Shown: positions 8,213 to 18,375 of the stretch, piece by piece
How positions within the stretch are numbered: the stretch's first letter is position 1
How the letters are laid out: each line of letters begins with the position of its first letter
Assembly: GCF_009765875.1 (NCBI RefSeq)
Contig: NZ_LMUP01000004.1
Location: 310,001 to 374,000, forward strand
Length of the DNA stretch: 64,000 nucleotides
Reading direction: 5' to 3'
From: Pedobacter sp. L105
GTDB taxonomy: Bacteria > Bacteroidota > Bacteroidia > Sphingobacteriales > Sphingobacteriaceae
Made by a program: the position numbers and the translations under genes
The notes under the pieces: generated by a model
Seen by the model: only the letters and a program-made list of their open reading frames with translations
Databases searched by the model: none
Told to the model about the DNA's origin: nothing

Positions 8213-11200
8213 ATGAATGTAGATATTTGGCAAGAGCAAATATTGATACCTACGTATAAAACGGGGGTTGCTGATAAAAATCCGATGTTTTTTGAAAACC
8301 GGGTTTATCAGGGTAGCAGCGGTGTAGTGTATCCCAATCCAATTATTGAAACAATATCCGACGAAAAAATAGATCAGGAATATAAAGCACTGTTTTTAGA
8401 AAATAAATATCTAAAAATTATGATTTTGCCCGAATTGGGCGGAAGAGTGCACATGGCCTATGATAAAATAGCAGCGCGCCACTTTATTTATTATAACCAG
8501 GTAATTAAACCTGCATTGGTTGGTTTATGCGGGCCCTGGATATCTGGCGGTATTGAGTTTAACTGGCCGCAACACCACAGGCCCAGTACTTTTGATCCTA
8601 TTGATTATGTAGTTGAAGAAAATGAGGACGGCAGTAAAACAGTGTGGGTTAGCGAGGTTGAAAAAATGTTTCATACGAAAGGTATGGCAGGCTTTACGCT
8701 TTACCCGGACAAAGCCTACCTTGAAATTAAAGCACAACTTTTTAACAGGACAAGTCTTCCGCAAACATTTTTATGGTGGGCTAACCCTGCACTTAGCGTA
8801 AACGATTATTATCAGTCTATATTTCCGCCTGATGTGAATGCGGTGTTTGACCATGGGAGGAGAGATGTTTCTGATTTTCCCATCGCAACCGGAACTTACT
8901 ATAAAGTTGATTATTCGCCCGGTACCGATATATCACGTTATAAAAACATCCCGGTCCCCACTTCTTATATGGCCGTTAATTCGGTTTATGACTTTGTTGG
9001 TGGTTATGATCATGAAAAAAAAGCCGGGATGCTTCACATTGCAGATCACCATATAAGCCCCGGTAAAAAACAATGGACCTGGGGGAATGGCGATTTTGGA
9101 ATAGCCTGGGACAGGAACCTGACAGATGAAGATGGCCCTTACATTGAATTGATGACGGGTGTTTACACCGATAATCAACCGGATTTTTCCTGGATAATGC
9201 CATTTGAGGAAAAAACATTTACCCAATATTTTTTGCCTTACCGTAACGTAGGCATGCTAAAAAATGCGACTAAAGATATTCTGATAGGCTTGGACGTAAC
9301 CAACTCAAACATACAGATTGACGTCTTCGCGACCTCGGTTAAAAACAACCTTGAGGTGATATTGGTGCATGAGGGCATAGAGCTACTCAGGGAAACATTA
9401 AGTATTTCGCCTGAAAAGGGATATCGCAAAATCATAGATAACACTGGCATCACCAGTACCGGCTTATTATTAACCGTTACTGAATCGGATGGCAGGGAAA
9501 TCGTCCGTTATCAGCAAGAACTGAACAGTCAGGACGAAATTCCATCTCCGGCTAAACCGGCTTTACTACCAGATGAAATAGATAGTATAGAGGAACTTTT
9601 CCTCACAGGAACTCACCTTGAACAATATCGCCATGCAACGTACAGCCCTGTTCCTTACTATGAGGAAGCGTTGAGAAGAGCCCCCGGAGATACAAGAAAT
9701 AATAACGCGCTTGGCAGATTTCATCTTAGAAGAGGCCAGTTCCAAAAAAGCGAAAAGTATTTTCATACCGCTATCGAAACAGCTACACGCCTAAATCCAA
9801 ATCCGTATGATACGGAGCCATTTTATAACCTCGGCGTAGCATTAATGTATCAGCAGAAAACGGCCGCGGCTTATGATGCATTTTTTAAAGCAACCTGGTC
9901 AGGTGCGTGGCAGGATAGTGCTTATTTTTATATTGCACAGATTGACATCATTAATAAAAACTATGAACCCGCGCTTGAACATATCAATTGGTCGCTGGAT
10001 AAAAACGCACGAAATGGTAAAGGCTACTTATTAAAAGTACACACACTTCGTAAATTGAATAGGTTGGCGGAAGCCATAGATATGGCCCTGTATGCCCTAA
10101 AGAGGGATCATTTTAATATCAGTGTTCTGTTTGAATTACACTATTGCTACTACGAAACAAATGAAGATGTTAAAGCAAAAGAAATTATCGACAGGTTATT
10201 GCTAGTCAGCCGAAGGAATCAGCATAATCTGATCGAATATGCCATTGAATTTGCAGCCTTAGGATTATTTGAAGAAGCGATAGCGCTCCTTAAACATAGG
10301 GGTGATGGCAATGGTTCAGACCCGATGGTCAATTATTATTTAGCCTATTATTGGTTTAAAAATGGGGATGCAGATATAAGCTTTTCTTTTCTTGAGCATG
10401 CCGCCGGTGCAGATCCCGGAACGTGTTTTCCAAATAGGTTGGAAGATATAAGTATATTGCAATTTGCACAAAAACAAAATTTAAAAGATGCAAAGGCTGG
10501 CTATTATTTAGGGAATCTTTGGTATGACAAAAGGCAATATGGCGAGGCGATATCTGCCTGGGAAAAATCGTATGAGTTGGATGGTTCCTTTCCTACCGTA
10601 TTAAGAAATCTGGCGATTGCGGCTTTTAATAAGGAAAAAGATTTTGAGAAAGCATTGTCCTTATTTAAAAAAGCTTTTGAACTTGATCCAACTGACGGAA
10701 GGATTTTAATGGAATTAGATCAACTATATAAACGCTTGAATTACGCTCAGGAGTACCGCCTTTCGCATCTCGAAAAGTATCCGGAGGTTGTTCTAAGGCG
10801 AGATGACCTTTATTTAGAGGTAATCGCTTTGCACAATTTTTTAGGCGATTATGAAAAGGCTTTTAATTTACTCAATAGCCGAAGCTTTCACCCATGGGAA
10901 GGCGGTGAAGGAAAAGTAACTGGTCAATATGTCTTTTCCCTGATAGAAATGGCTAAGGTCGACATTCTTAACAACCGGTATGATGAAGCCATATTAAAAT
11001 TACAAATGGCCCAAAGTTACCCGGCAAACCTGGGTGAAGGAAAACTTTACGGCGCACAGGAAAATGATATTTTTTATTGGCTGGGTTGCGCGTACCAGGG
11101 GTTAAATAATAAGGAAGAATCAACGCTATATTGGCAAATGGCTACCCATGGCCTGTCGGAACCGAGTGCGGCAATGTTTTATAATGATCAGCAACCGGAT

Positions 11201-11548
11201 AAGATACTCTATCAAGGGCTATCCTGGGAAAAGTTAGGACAGCTCGATAAGGCGGATAAGATCTTTAATAAGTTGGTCGATTATTCAAACCTTCATCAAG
11301 ATGAAGAAATTAGGCTGGATTACTTTGCCGTTTCACTTCCCGACCTGCTCATATTTGATGACGATTTAAAAAAACGGAATAATTTACATTTCCGGTTTAT
11401 CGGGGCGCTTGGCTATTTAGGACTTAAGAATTTTGAGATGGCTGCTACAGTTTTAGCTTCAATTTTGAAAGAGAACTCTTCACATATTGGAGCTAAAATT
11501 TATTTGGTCCTCATTCATAAATTCAAACAAGTTTTAGAGGTCGGTTAA
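8213..11548 (+). CDS. DUF5107 domain protein with C-terminal TPR array
   Basis: A 1111-residue protein with no signal peptide, therefore cytosolic. Residues about 15-345 match the DUF5107 pattern: a Trp/Gly/Asn-rich beta region with LPELGGRVHMAYDK, GPWISGGIEFNWPQHHRP and HIADHHISPGKKQWTWGN segments, resembling galactose-mutarotase-like sandwiches. Residues about 490-1110 are tetratricopeptide repeats (for example YYLGNLWYDKRQYGEAISAW). The biochemical function of this family is not known to me. Immediate coupling to the sugar porter (16-bp gap) and placement among secreted hydrolases suggest processing or sensing of the imported glycoside. The histidine/tryptophan/acid-rich conserved patches would suit an active site, so an uncharacterised glycosidase is possible, but this is inference. 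Confidence 0.88.
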   Translation: MNVDIWQEQILIPTYKTGVADKNPMFFENRVYQGSSGVVYPNPIIETISDEKIDQEYKALFLENKYLKIMILPELGGRVHMAYDKIAARHFIYYNQVIKPALVGLCGPWISGGIEFNWPQHHRPSTFDPIDYVVEENEDGSKTVWVSEVEKMFHTKGMAGFTLYPDKAYLEIKAQLFNRTSLPQTFLWWANPALSVNDYYQSIFPPDVNAVFDHGRRDVSDFPIATGTYYKVDYSPGTDISRYKNIPVPTSYMAVNSVYDFVGGYDHEKKAGMLHIADHHISPGKKQWTWGNGDFGIAWDRNLTDEDGPYIELMTGVYTDNQPDFSWIMPFEEKTFTQYFLPYRNVGMLKNATKDILIGLDVTNSNIQIDVFATSVKNNLEVILVHEGIELLRETLSISPEKGYRKIIDNTGITSTGLLLTVTESDGREIVRYQQELNSQDEIPSPAKPALLPDEIDSIEELFLTGTHLEQYRHATYSPVPYYEEALRRAPGDTRNNNALGRFHLRRGQFQKSEKYFHTAIETATRLNPNPYDTEPFYNLGVALMYQQKTAAAYDAFFKATWSGAWQDSAYFYIAQIDIINKNYEPALEHINWSLDKNARNGKGYLLKVHTLRKLNRLAEAIDMALYALKRDHFNISVLFELHYCYYETNEDVKAKEIIDRLLLVSRRNQHNLIEYAIEFAALGLFEEAIALLKHRGDGNGSDPMVNYYLAYYWFKNGDADISFSFLEHAAGADPGTCFPNRLEDISILQFAQKQNLKDAKAGYYLGNLWYDKRQYGEAISAWEKSYELDGSFPTVLRNLAIAAFNKEKDFEKALSLFKKAFELDPTDGRILMELDQLYKRLNYAQEYRLSHLEKYPEVVLRRDDLYLEVIALHNFLGDYEKAFNLLNSRSFHPWEGGEGKVTGQYVFSLIEMAKVDILNNRYDEAILKLQMAQSYPANLGEGKLYGAQENDIFYWLGCAYQGLNNKEESTLYWQMATHGLSEPSAAMFYNDQQPDKILYQGLSWEKLGQLDKADKIFNKLVDYSNLHQDEEIRLDYFAVSLPDLLIFDDDLKKRNNLHFRFIGALGYLGLKNFEMAATVLASILKENSSHIGAKIYLVLIHKFKQVLEVG

Positions 11549-11585
11549 TCAATAAGAATTCATTTGATCAAACATAGTGTATACA

Positions 11586-14420
11586 ATGACTATACGGATA
11601 TTTACAGCACACGTTGTGTTCTTGTTTTCTTTTTTGTTATTTACTAAAAGTTATTCTCAAAACAAAAAAACATCAGCACCCTACCAAATTAATTTGGCTG
11701 GTCAATGGGATTTAGCCCTGGATACCGGCATGCATGGCATCAAAGACAATCATCCTGTTGTTGCTTATAATGATCACGTTTTCCTGCCCGGGACACTTGA
11801 TGAAAACAAAAAAGGCTTTGTTAACCACAACACAACGAATACAGACCGGTTATCGTCAGCCTACCTTTTTGAGGGATGGGCATGGTATCAAAGGCAAGTT
11901 ATCATACCTCCGTCGTGGAAAGGCAGAAGCACCTTGCTTTATCTGGAAAGGACGAAACCATCTAAAGTGTGGATTGACGGTGTATTTGTGGGCGCTTCAG
12001 ATAACTTAATGACCAGCCAACAATATCAATTGCCGATGTTGCTTACACCAGGAAAGCATAACATAAATATTTTGATAGATAACAGCAACCGGGCTGTTCC
12101 TGGCGCGATCCAATCTTCTCATGCATGGACTGATAACACACAGACCAATTGGAATGGTATAATCGGTAAAGTTTTTCTTCAGTCGCTGAATAAAATACAA
12201 GTTAAGGATTTGCAAACCTATCCAAACATAAAACAAAAAAAAGTAGGGGTGCAAATCAGCTTCTATAATTCAACATCAGGTTTAATAAATAGTGAACTGA
12301 AATTAAGTGTTGCTTCTACCACTGCAGGTGCAGGCAGATTCCCCGGCAAAGTATTTAAAATAGCCTTGAAACCAGGTGCTAACCAACTTCATTTTGATTA
12401 TTATTTAGGCAATAAAATGCAGTTATGGAGTGAGTTTACACCAAACGTTTATAGCTTAAAGGCTGAATTACTGAAAGTGGCCTCGCCAGAAGAAAGGACA
12501 ACTCGCTTCGGTATGCGGAGTTTTCAGACAAAAGGTACCCAATTTTCAATTAATAATCTCACTACGTTCTTACGGGGCAACATAGACAATTGTATTTTTC
12601 CTTTAACCGGCTATCCACCGATGGAACTTGCCGGGTGGCTCAGGGAATTTCGCATTGCAAAATCCTATGGGATCAATCATTTCCGGTTTCATAGCTGGAC
12701 GCCTCCCGAAGCAGCATTTGAGGCGGCCGACCTGGAAGGAATCTATATGCAGGTTGAATTGCCCTTTTGGGGAAATGTCGATAAAAAGAACACTGTTTTA
12801 AATACTTTTTTATTGAAAGAAGGCAACCACATTTTGAAGGAATTTGGCAACCACCCCAGTTTTGTCATGCTTTCTTCAGGTAACGAGCTGACCGGTGATA
12901 CCGAATTGATGAAAGTTTGGTTGAACAATTTTAAATCGAAAGATAACCGTCATTTATATGCTTTCGGCTCGAATATCTATATAGGTGAAAAAGGCTACAT
13001 TCCCGGAGAGGATTTTACGGTAACGATGCAGGTAGGGAAAAACCCTGATACTGCATTTACGACACCGGTGCGGGGATCTTTTTCTTACGCCGACATGAGG
13101 AAAGGAGGGGCAGTCAATGCGTTGTATCCTTCGCTTCATGAAAACTACGAAACGGCCATCTCTAAATCTCCTATTCCTGTTATTGGGCACGAAATTGGCC
13201 AGTATCAGGTATATCCCAATTTTGACGAAATCAGCAAATATACCGGGGTATTAAAACCAACCAATCTTGAAATATTTCATAAACGGTTAAATATGACTGG
13301 GATGGGTCAATTGGATAAAGAGTTTTCACGTGCATCCGGGTCTTTAAGTGTAATTTGTTATAAAGCAGACATTGAAATGTCCTTAAGAACCAAGGGCTTC
13401 GGTGGCTTCCAGATGTTAGATCTTCAGGATTATCCCGGTCAGGGTACCGCTTTGATAGGAATACTGGACGCTTTTATGGATTCAAAGGGATTGATAACCC
13501 CGGAAGATTTCAGAAAATTCAACAATGCCGTGGTGCCTTTACTGGTTACAAGAAAATACTGCTGGAAAAATGACGAGCATTTAACAGCGATGATCAAAGT
13601 TTCCAATTATGGCGCCGCTTTACTAAAAAATCAAGCGGTTGAATGGAAGCTTACTGATGGCCGGGAGCAAATTATTTCGCAGGGAAAAACACATAAAGAT
13701 ATTAATCAGGGAGAACTTGCCAGTATTAATGCTTTGGATATTAACCTTTCTATTTTACATACTGCTCAAAAACTTACTTTGAGAATTGCGTTACCGGGAA
13801 CGAATTATGAAAATACCTATAGTCTGTGGGTCTATCCTGCAAAAGTAGATGTTTCTGTTCCGAATGGCGTTTTGGTAAGAAGTTCTTTAGATTCAACCAG
13901 TATAAAAGCTATTGAAAATGGTGCAAACGTAGTGCTCTTTCCTCAAAAGAGGGACATTATCGATCGTTCTGTCGGCGGCTTATTTACTCCGGACTTTTGG
14001 AATTACGAGATGTTCAACGGAGGGGCTAATCGGGATAAGGAAAAGTTATCTCCCGGTACAATGGGCATTCTAACTAATCCCAACCATGCTTTATTTAAGT
14101 ACTTCCCTACTGATTTTCACACGGATTGGCAATGGTGGAGCATTATTAATTCGAGTAATCCGCTCATACTGGATAAAACCGATAAAAATTATCGTCCAAT
14201 TGTACAGGTAATAGATAATATCAACCGCAACCACAAGTTGGGGTTGATATTTGAATTTGCTTTGGGTAAAGGTAAGTTGTTGATTTGTATGAGCGACCTT
14301 AGAATAATAGACAAACCAGAGGCCAAGCAGCTATATTCCAGTCTGCTGGCTTATGTATCATCCGATCAGTTTCATCCGGGGCAAAAAATAACAGCTGATG
14401 ATTTGGTTGCATTGTTTTAA
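11586..14420 (+). CDS. Secreted GH2-like glycoside hydrolase
   Basis: A 944-residue protein with a signal peptide ending FTKSYSQ. I take ATG 11586 as start; an upstream GTG at 11577 adds only three residues. Domain order is a GH2-type sugar-binding jelly roll (about 30-200, with AWYQRQVIIP and KVWIDGVFVGAS), an immunoglobulin-like sandwich (about 205-310), a TIM barrel (about 320-620) and a C-terminal extension. Candidate acid/base is Glu434 (SSGNEL) and nucleophile Glu536 (IGHEIGQY), 102 residues apart as expected for clan GH-A. Likely a periplasmic or surface exo-glycosidase; substrate unknown. Paralogue of the truncated gene at the left edge. It lies 37 bp after the DUF5107 gene and 123 bp before the first GH59. 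Confidence 0.88.
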   Translation: MTIRIFTAHVVFLFSFLLFTKSYSQNKKTSAPYQINLAGQWDLALDTGMHGIKDNHPVVAYNDHVFLPGTLDENKKGFVNHNTTNTDRLSSAYLFEGWAWYQRQVIIPPSWKGRSTLLYLERTKPSKVWIDGVFVGASDNLMTSQQYQLPMLLTPGKHNINILIDNSNRAVPGAIQSSHAWTDNTQTNWNGIIGKVFLQSLNKIQVKDLQTYPNIKQKKVGVQISFYNSTSGLINSELKLSVASTTAGAGRFPGKVFKIALKPGANQLHFDYYLGNKMQLWSEFTPNVYSLKAELLKVASPEERTTRFGMRSFQTKGTQFSINNLTTFLRGNIDNCIFPLTGYPPMELAGWLREFRIAKSYGINHFRFHSWTPPEAAFEAADLEGIYMQVELPFWGNVDKKNTVLNTFLLKEGNHILKEFGNHPSFVMLSSGNELTGDTELMKVWLNNFKSKDNRHLYAFGSNIYIGEKGYIPGEDFTVTMQVGKNPDTAFTTPVRGSFSYADMRKGGAVNALYPSLHENYETAISKSPIPVIGHEIGQYQVYPNFDEISKYTGVLKPTNLEIFHKRLNMTGMGQLDKEFSRASGSLSVICYKADIEMSLRTKGFGGFQMLDLQDYPGQGTALIGILDAFMDSKGLITPEDFRKFNNAVVPLLVTRKYCWKNDEHLTAMIKVSNYGAALLKNQAVEWKLTDGREQIISQGKTHKDINQGELASINALDINLSILHTAQKLTLRIALPGTNYENTYSLWVYPAKVDVSVPNGVLVRSSLDSTSIKAIENGANVVLFPQKRDIIDRSVGGLFTPDFWNYEMFNGGANRDKEKLSPGTMGILTNPNHALFKYFPTDFHTDWQWWSIINSSNPLILDKTDKNYRPIVQVIDNINRNHKLGLIFEFALGKGKLLICMSDLRIIDKPEAKQLYSSLLAYVSSDQFHPGQKITADDLVALF

Positions 14421-14436
14421 CTATTAATAATAATAT

Positions 14437-14469
14437 AGTCCATCTTTAACAGAACAATGTCTATTTTTT
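14437..14469 (+). promoter_or_regulatory. 33-bp element upstream of first GH59 gene
   Basis: Begins AGTCCATCTTTAAC and ends AATGTCTATTTTTT. The same 33-bp block occurs at 18505-18537 with two substitutions, also upstream of a GH59 gene. Here it lies 74 bp before the ATG at 14544. Its conservation in otherwise non-coding, diverged DNA suggests a regulator-binding site or promoter element, but since the genes are duplicates it may partly be inherited sequence. Confidence 0.5.
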
Positions 14470-14543
14470 ATAATAAATTCTTTTCCATATTTGATATTAA
14501 TAGAATCAACTATAAATCATCTGATGTTAGATATTTTTTCAAC

Positions 14544-16493
14544 ATGAAAAAAATAATTTTCTTCTTTGTGGCAATCGGCGCCACAATGTTAAATCTTAAA
14601 GCACAAACAATCATCTCTTTAAAAGCAAATGACAAGGGAAGGGTTTTTGAGGGGATTGGGGCTGTGAGCGCCGGAGCCTCCACACGGAATATGGTCGATT
14701 ACCCTGAAAAACAACGTTCTGAAATTCTTGATTATTTATTTAAGCCAAAGTTTGGGGCAAGTCTTCAGCATCTTAAGGTAGAGATAGGTGGTGGCGAAAA
14801 TTCTACCTGCGGCAGTGAGCCATCTCATGCAATCTCGCGTGAAGAATTGGCAAGCCCGAAACCCCGGGGTTATGAGTTTTGGCTGATGTCTGAGGCCCGT
14901 AAACGTAACCCGAACATCATCCTGAACGGTCTTCCCTGGGCTTTTCCTAATTGGGTCGGAGATCGTTTTTCCCAGGCATCTGCTGACTGGTTTGTTTCTT
15001 TTTTGGAGGTTGCCCGGAAAAACTATCATATGGAGATAGACTGGCTTTCTGCCTCTCAAAACGAAATGGGAACCGATTTAAACTGGGTGGCTAAAACCTT
15101 GCGCCCAACATTAGATGCCCATGGCTTTTCAAAGGTAAAGCTGATTGGCCCGGATGACAATGGTGACTGGCAAATATTCGATGAACTGGAAAAAAAACCT
15201 GAATATAAGGATGTATTCAGTGCAATTGGCTATCACTATGTAGATGCACGTGAACCTTGGAACATTGATCAGAAAGCCAACCATCATACAACAGAAAAAG
15301 CCAAACAGTCAGAGAAACTTTTGTGGGCCAGCGAGGAATGGAGTAATTCCGGAAGAGAATGGGGAGGAAAGGGCGCGCTTTACCTGGCAAGGTTAATGAA
15401 CAAATTATATACCCGTGACCTTATCACAAAATACGAGATCTGGTGCCCCATTGATGGGATTTATGATGAAATTATTGAGCCAAGTACCGGCGCGATGCAG
15501 GCTGATCAGCCCTGGAGTGGTCACTACGAGGTTTGGCCTGCTATTTGGGCGCTGGCCCACACCACTCAGTTCGCTGAACCGGGATGGGTATATATGGACG
15601 GTGCCTGCGGACAGATTGACACTGCCACCTGGCGTGGTAGCCATGTAGCATTGCGTAATCCGAAAACAGGGGATTGGTCGGTCATTATAGTCACAGGAGA
15701 TAAGAAAAAAGTGAAACTCAATATTGGTGAAGGGTTAAAGAAGGGGCCGGTTTATTTATGGAAATCGACTGCAAAAGAGCAGTTTATCAAACAAAAGCCT
15801 TTGCGCTTAAATAAGAACTCGGTAGAAGTTGAATTGGAAGGAGATGCAATTTATACCTTAACAAGTACTACCGGGCAAACAAAAGGCTCTTATGGTACGC
15901 CTCCGGAAATTAAACCATTCCCATTTCCATATACCGAAAATTTTGAATCCTATTCGCCTGGGGTCACGCCCCGTTATTTTTCTGACCAAAAAGGCACATT
16001 TGAAACTTGTCCATCACCAAAAGGCGGTATCTGCCTGACGCAGATTGTACCAAAACAGGGAATTATGTGGTTTGCTTTTATGAATTGGGCACTAAAGCCA
16101 TTCTCTGTGTTTGGTGATATTAATTGGCAGGATTACGCTATTGAAGGTGATGTATTGATTAACGGCGGCGATGTTGAAATAGGAGGGCGCTATGGTGGCA
16201 GGCTTTATGAAAAAGGGATGCTCGGTTATCGTTGGATCTTAACAAGTGACGGCCGATGGCAACTCAACTGGCAACACACCACGATAACTTCCGGGCAAAT
16301 CGATCAGTTTGATCCTAACGCCTGGCACCATCTTCGCCTGGAAATGAAAGGCAACCAAATTACCGGCTTAATAGACAGTAAAAAATTGACCACAGTTTCA
16401 GATACTTCACATGTTAAAGGTATGGCATTTATAGCCAGCACTTATGATCATAATTTGTTCGACAACATTCGGGTAGAGCCGGTTGATCATTAA
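14544..16493 (+). CDS. GH59 galactocerebrosidase-like glycosidase (copy A)
   Basis: A 649-residue secreted protein. The start at ATG 14544 gives a signal peptide (MKKIIFFFVAIGATMLNLKAQ-like) matching the paralogue at 18744; the longer frame from 14457 adds 29 atypical residues. The sequence follows animal GALC from end to end: RVFEGIGAVSAGA and YLFKPKFGA at the barrel entry, acid/base Glu174 (SASQNEMG), nucleophile Glu264 (WASEEWSN), ADQPWSGHY and AHTTQFAEPGWVYM in the barrel/sandwich, and a C-terminal lectin-like domain (about 475-645, YTENFESYSPG to DNIRVEP). GH59 enzymes hydrolyse terminal beta-galactosides, in animals galactosylceramide; the bacterial substrate is unknown. Followed after 67 bp by a GH2 gene. 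About 85% identical by eye to copy B. Confidence 0.92.
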   Translation: MKKIIFFFVAIGATMLNLKAQTIISLKANDKGRVFEGIGAVSAGASTRNMVDYPEKQRSEILDYLFKPKFGASLQHLKVEIGGGENSTCGSEPSHAISREELASPKPRGYEFWLMSEARKRNPNIILNGLPWAFPNWVGDRFSQASADWFVSFLEVARKNYHMEIDWLSASQNEMGTDLNWVAKTLRPTLDAHGFSKVKLIGPDDNGDWQIFDELEKKPEYKDVFSAIGYHYVDAREPWNIDQKANHHTTEKAKQSEKLLWASEEWSNSGREWGGKGALYLARLMNKLYTRDLITKYEIWCPIDGIYDEIIEPSTGAMQADQPWSGHYEVWPAIWALAHTTQFAEPGWVYMDGACGQIDTATWRGSHVALRNPKTGDWSVIIVTGDKKKVKLNIGEGLKKGPVYLWKSTAKEQFIKQKPLRLNKNSVEVELEGDAIYTLTSTTGQTKGSYGTPPEIKPFPFPYTENFESYSPGVTPRYFSDQKGTFETCPSPKGGICLTQIVPKQGIMWFAFMNWALKPFSVFGDINWQDYAIEGDVLINGGDVEIGGRYGGRLYEKGMLGYRWILTSDGRWQLNWQHTTITSGQIDQFDPNAWHHLRLEMKGNQITGLIDSKKLTTVSDTSHVKGMAFIASTYDHNLFDNIRVEPVDH

Positions 16494-16560
16494 TCCTTGG
16501 CAGACATTGAGATATAAAATTAAGTTGACTATACTTAAAAAGCGCATAACTATAATACTT

Positions 16561-18375
16561 ATGAATAAAGCCCAGATTTTCATTTTATCTTTTTTTTTCT
16601 TTTCCATTAATTGCTTTAATAGTTCATTTGCCCAACAAGCTATATTGCCAACGCGATGGACAAAAGCGGCCCAGGACGCTGCTGTTCCGTTTCCGGAGTA
16701 CCCAAGGCCACAGTTGCAGCGCAGCGATTGGCTGAGCCTCAACGGCAAGTGGGATTACCTGGGAGGAAAAGATGCAGCTGATGCATCAGATCCGGCTAAA
16801 CCTGTTTTTTTTGGTGATAAAACAGAAAAAATAAGGGTTCCCTATTGTCCCGAATCTTTACTTTCCGGCATCCAGCGTAAACAAGAGATCAATATGTGGT
16901 ATCGGCGTAGTTTTGAGATACCTTCCGATTGGAAAAATAAACAGGTAATCATCCATTTTGATGCTGTAGCCCACCATGCTGCCTTATTTGTAAACGGACA
17001 TAAAGTAGGCGCACATGCCGGGAATTATGATGCTTTCAGTTTTAATATTACCCCATTTTTAACAACCGGCAAAAACACATTGGTAGTTGCCGCAAAGGAT
17101 TTGAATGATGGCAGGGTACCGTCGGGAAAAAGTGGCCCGCGGGGCGATTATGCCTTCTGCTCCGGAATATGGCAATCCGTATGGTTAGAGCCGGTAAATA
17201 AAACTCACATTGATAACATCCGTTTGCTCCCCGACCTAACCAACAGCCGTTTAAAAGTGCTGGTAAAAACCGAAGGCGGAGGAAAGGTTGCTGCAGTAGC
17301 ACTTGATGGGAGTAAAGTAGTTTCGCAAGCAGAATCAGTAACCGACACTTACTTTTACCTGCCCATTAAAGATCCAAAACTTTGGTCGCCCGATAAGCCT
17401 TTTTTATATGATCTGAAGATCAGCTTAACAAATGCCCAGGGAGAGATAACTGACGAAGTTAAAAGCTATTTCGGGATGCGTGATATTAAGTTAGGCAAAG
17501 TTAATGGTGTTACCAGACCTCTGATCAATGGAAAGTTCATCATGCAGCTTGGTCTGCTTGACCAGGGGTATTGGCCGGATGGCGTTTTAACTGCCCCCAC
17601 TGAAGAGGCACTTAAATTTGATATTGAATTTACGAAAAATGCGGGATTCAACCTCATTAGGAAACACATGAAAACTGAACCGCAACGTTTCTACTATTGG
17701 GCCGATAAGCTTGGCCTTTTAGTATGGCAGGATATGCCCGCAATTTGGTACCAAAATGAAGATACTTTAAAAACGAGAAAGGAGTTTAGAAAAGAATTGA
17801 AAGCAGTTATAGATGAACATTATAACTCGCCATCCATCATTACCTGGGTGCCTTTTAATGAAAACTGGGGCGCTTTTGATGTTAAAAACATAACCAATTG
17901 GGTTAAGCAGTATGACCCCTCAAGACTGGTTAACGGCAATTCGGGTTTTAATAATAATCCGCCCTATCAGGAAGCTTATGGCGACCCTAAGAATGGCGAT
18001 TATGTGGATACCCATATTTATATCGGCCCTTACGGCGCTTCGGAACCCGAAGAACACCGGGCAGCATCATTGGGTGAGTTTGGAGGTGTGGGTTTATTTG
18101 TGCGGGGGCACATGTGGCCGGTGGCTAACAATGCTTATGCTTATGAACCGACCAAAGCAAGATTAACTGAGAAATATGTATTTCTGCTGGACGAAGTTGA
18201 ACAGCTGATGAAATATAAAGGACTGAGCGTGGCTGTTTATACTCAAACAACCGATGTGGAGCATGAAATAAACGGTGTTTTAACATATGACCGGGCTGTT
18301 GAAAAAATGGAGATAGAGCAGGTAAAAGCAGTAAATGAAGCTGTTATCAAAGAAAGCTACAAGATGTCTCAATAA
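16561..18375 (+). CDS. GH2 glycoside hydrolase (beta-galactosidase-like)
   Basis: A 604-residue secreted protein; ATG 16561 is chosen because it begins directly at a signal peptide (ends NSSFAQQ), whereas the frame from 16483 adds 26 residues overlapping the preceding GH59 gene. Domains in order are a sugar-binding jelly roll (about 45-215), a sandwich domain (215-310) and a TIM barrel (310-595). Candidate acid/base is Glu434 (WVPFNENWG) and nucleophile Glu506 (AASLGEFGG). Shorter than classical LacZ-type enzymes and close to the many Bacteroidota GH2 proteins annotated as beta-galactosidase. Sits between the two GH59 copies, so it probably works on the same glycan. A 35-codon open stretch continues in the same frame after its TAA stop (see 18376-18483). 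Confidence 0.9.
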   Translation: MNKAQIFILSFFFFSINCFNSSFAQQAILPTRWTKAAQDAAVPFPEYPRPQLQRSDWLSLNGKWDYLGGKDAADASDPAKPVFFGDKTEKIRVPYCPESLLSGIQRKQEINMWYRRSFEIPSDWKNKQVIIHFDAVAHHAALFVNGHKVGAHAGNYDAFSFNITPFLTTGKNTLVVAAKDLNDGRVPSGKSGPRGDYAFCSGIWQSVWLEPVNKTHIDNIRLLPDLTNSRLKVLVKTEGGGKVAAVALDGSKVVSQAESVTDTYFYLPIKDPKLWSPDKPFLYDLKISLTNAQGEITDEVKSYFGMRDIKLGKVNGVTRPLINGKFIMQLGLLDQGYWPDGVLTAPTEEALKFDIEFTKNAGFNLIRKHMKTEPQRFYYWADKLGLLVWQDMPAIWYQNEDTLKTRKEFRKELKAVIDEHYNSPSIITWVPFNENWGAFDVKNITNWVKQYDPSRLVNGNSGFNNNPPYQEAYGDPKNGDYVDTHIYIGPYGASEPEEHRAASLGEFGGVGLFVRGHMWPVANNAYAYEPTKARLTEKYVFLLDEVEQLMKYKGLSVAVYTQTTDVEHEINGVLTYDRAVEKMEIEQVKAVNEAVIKESYKMSQ

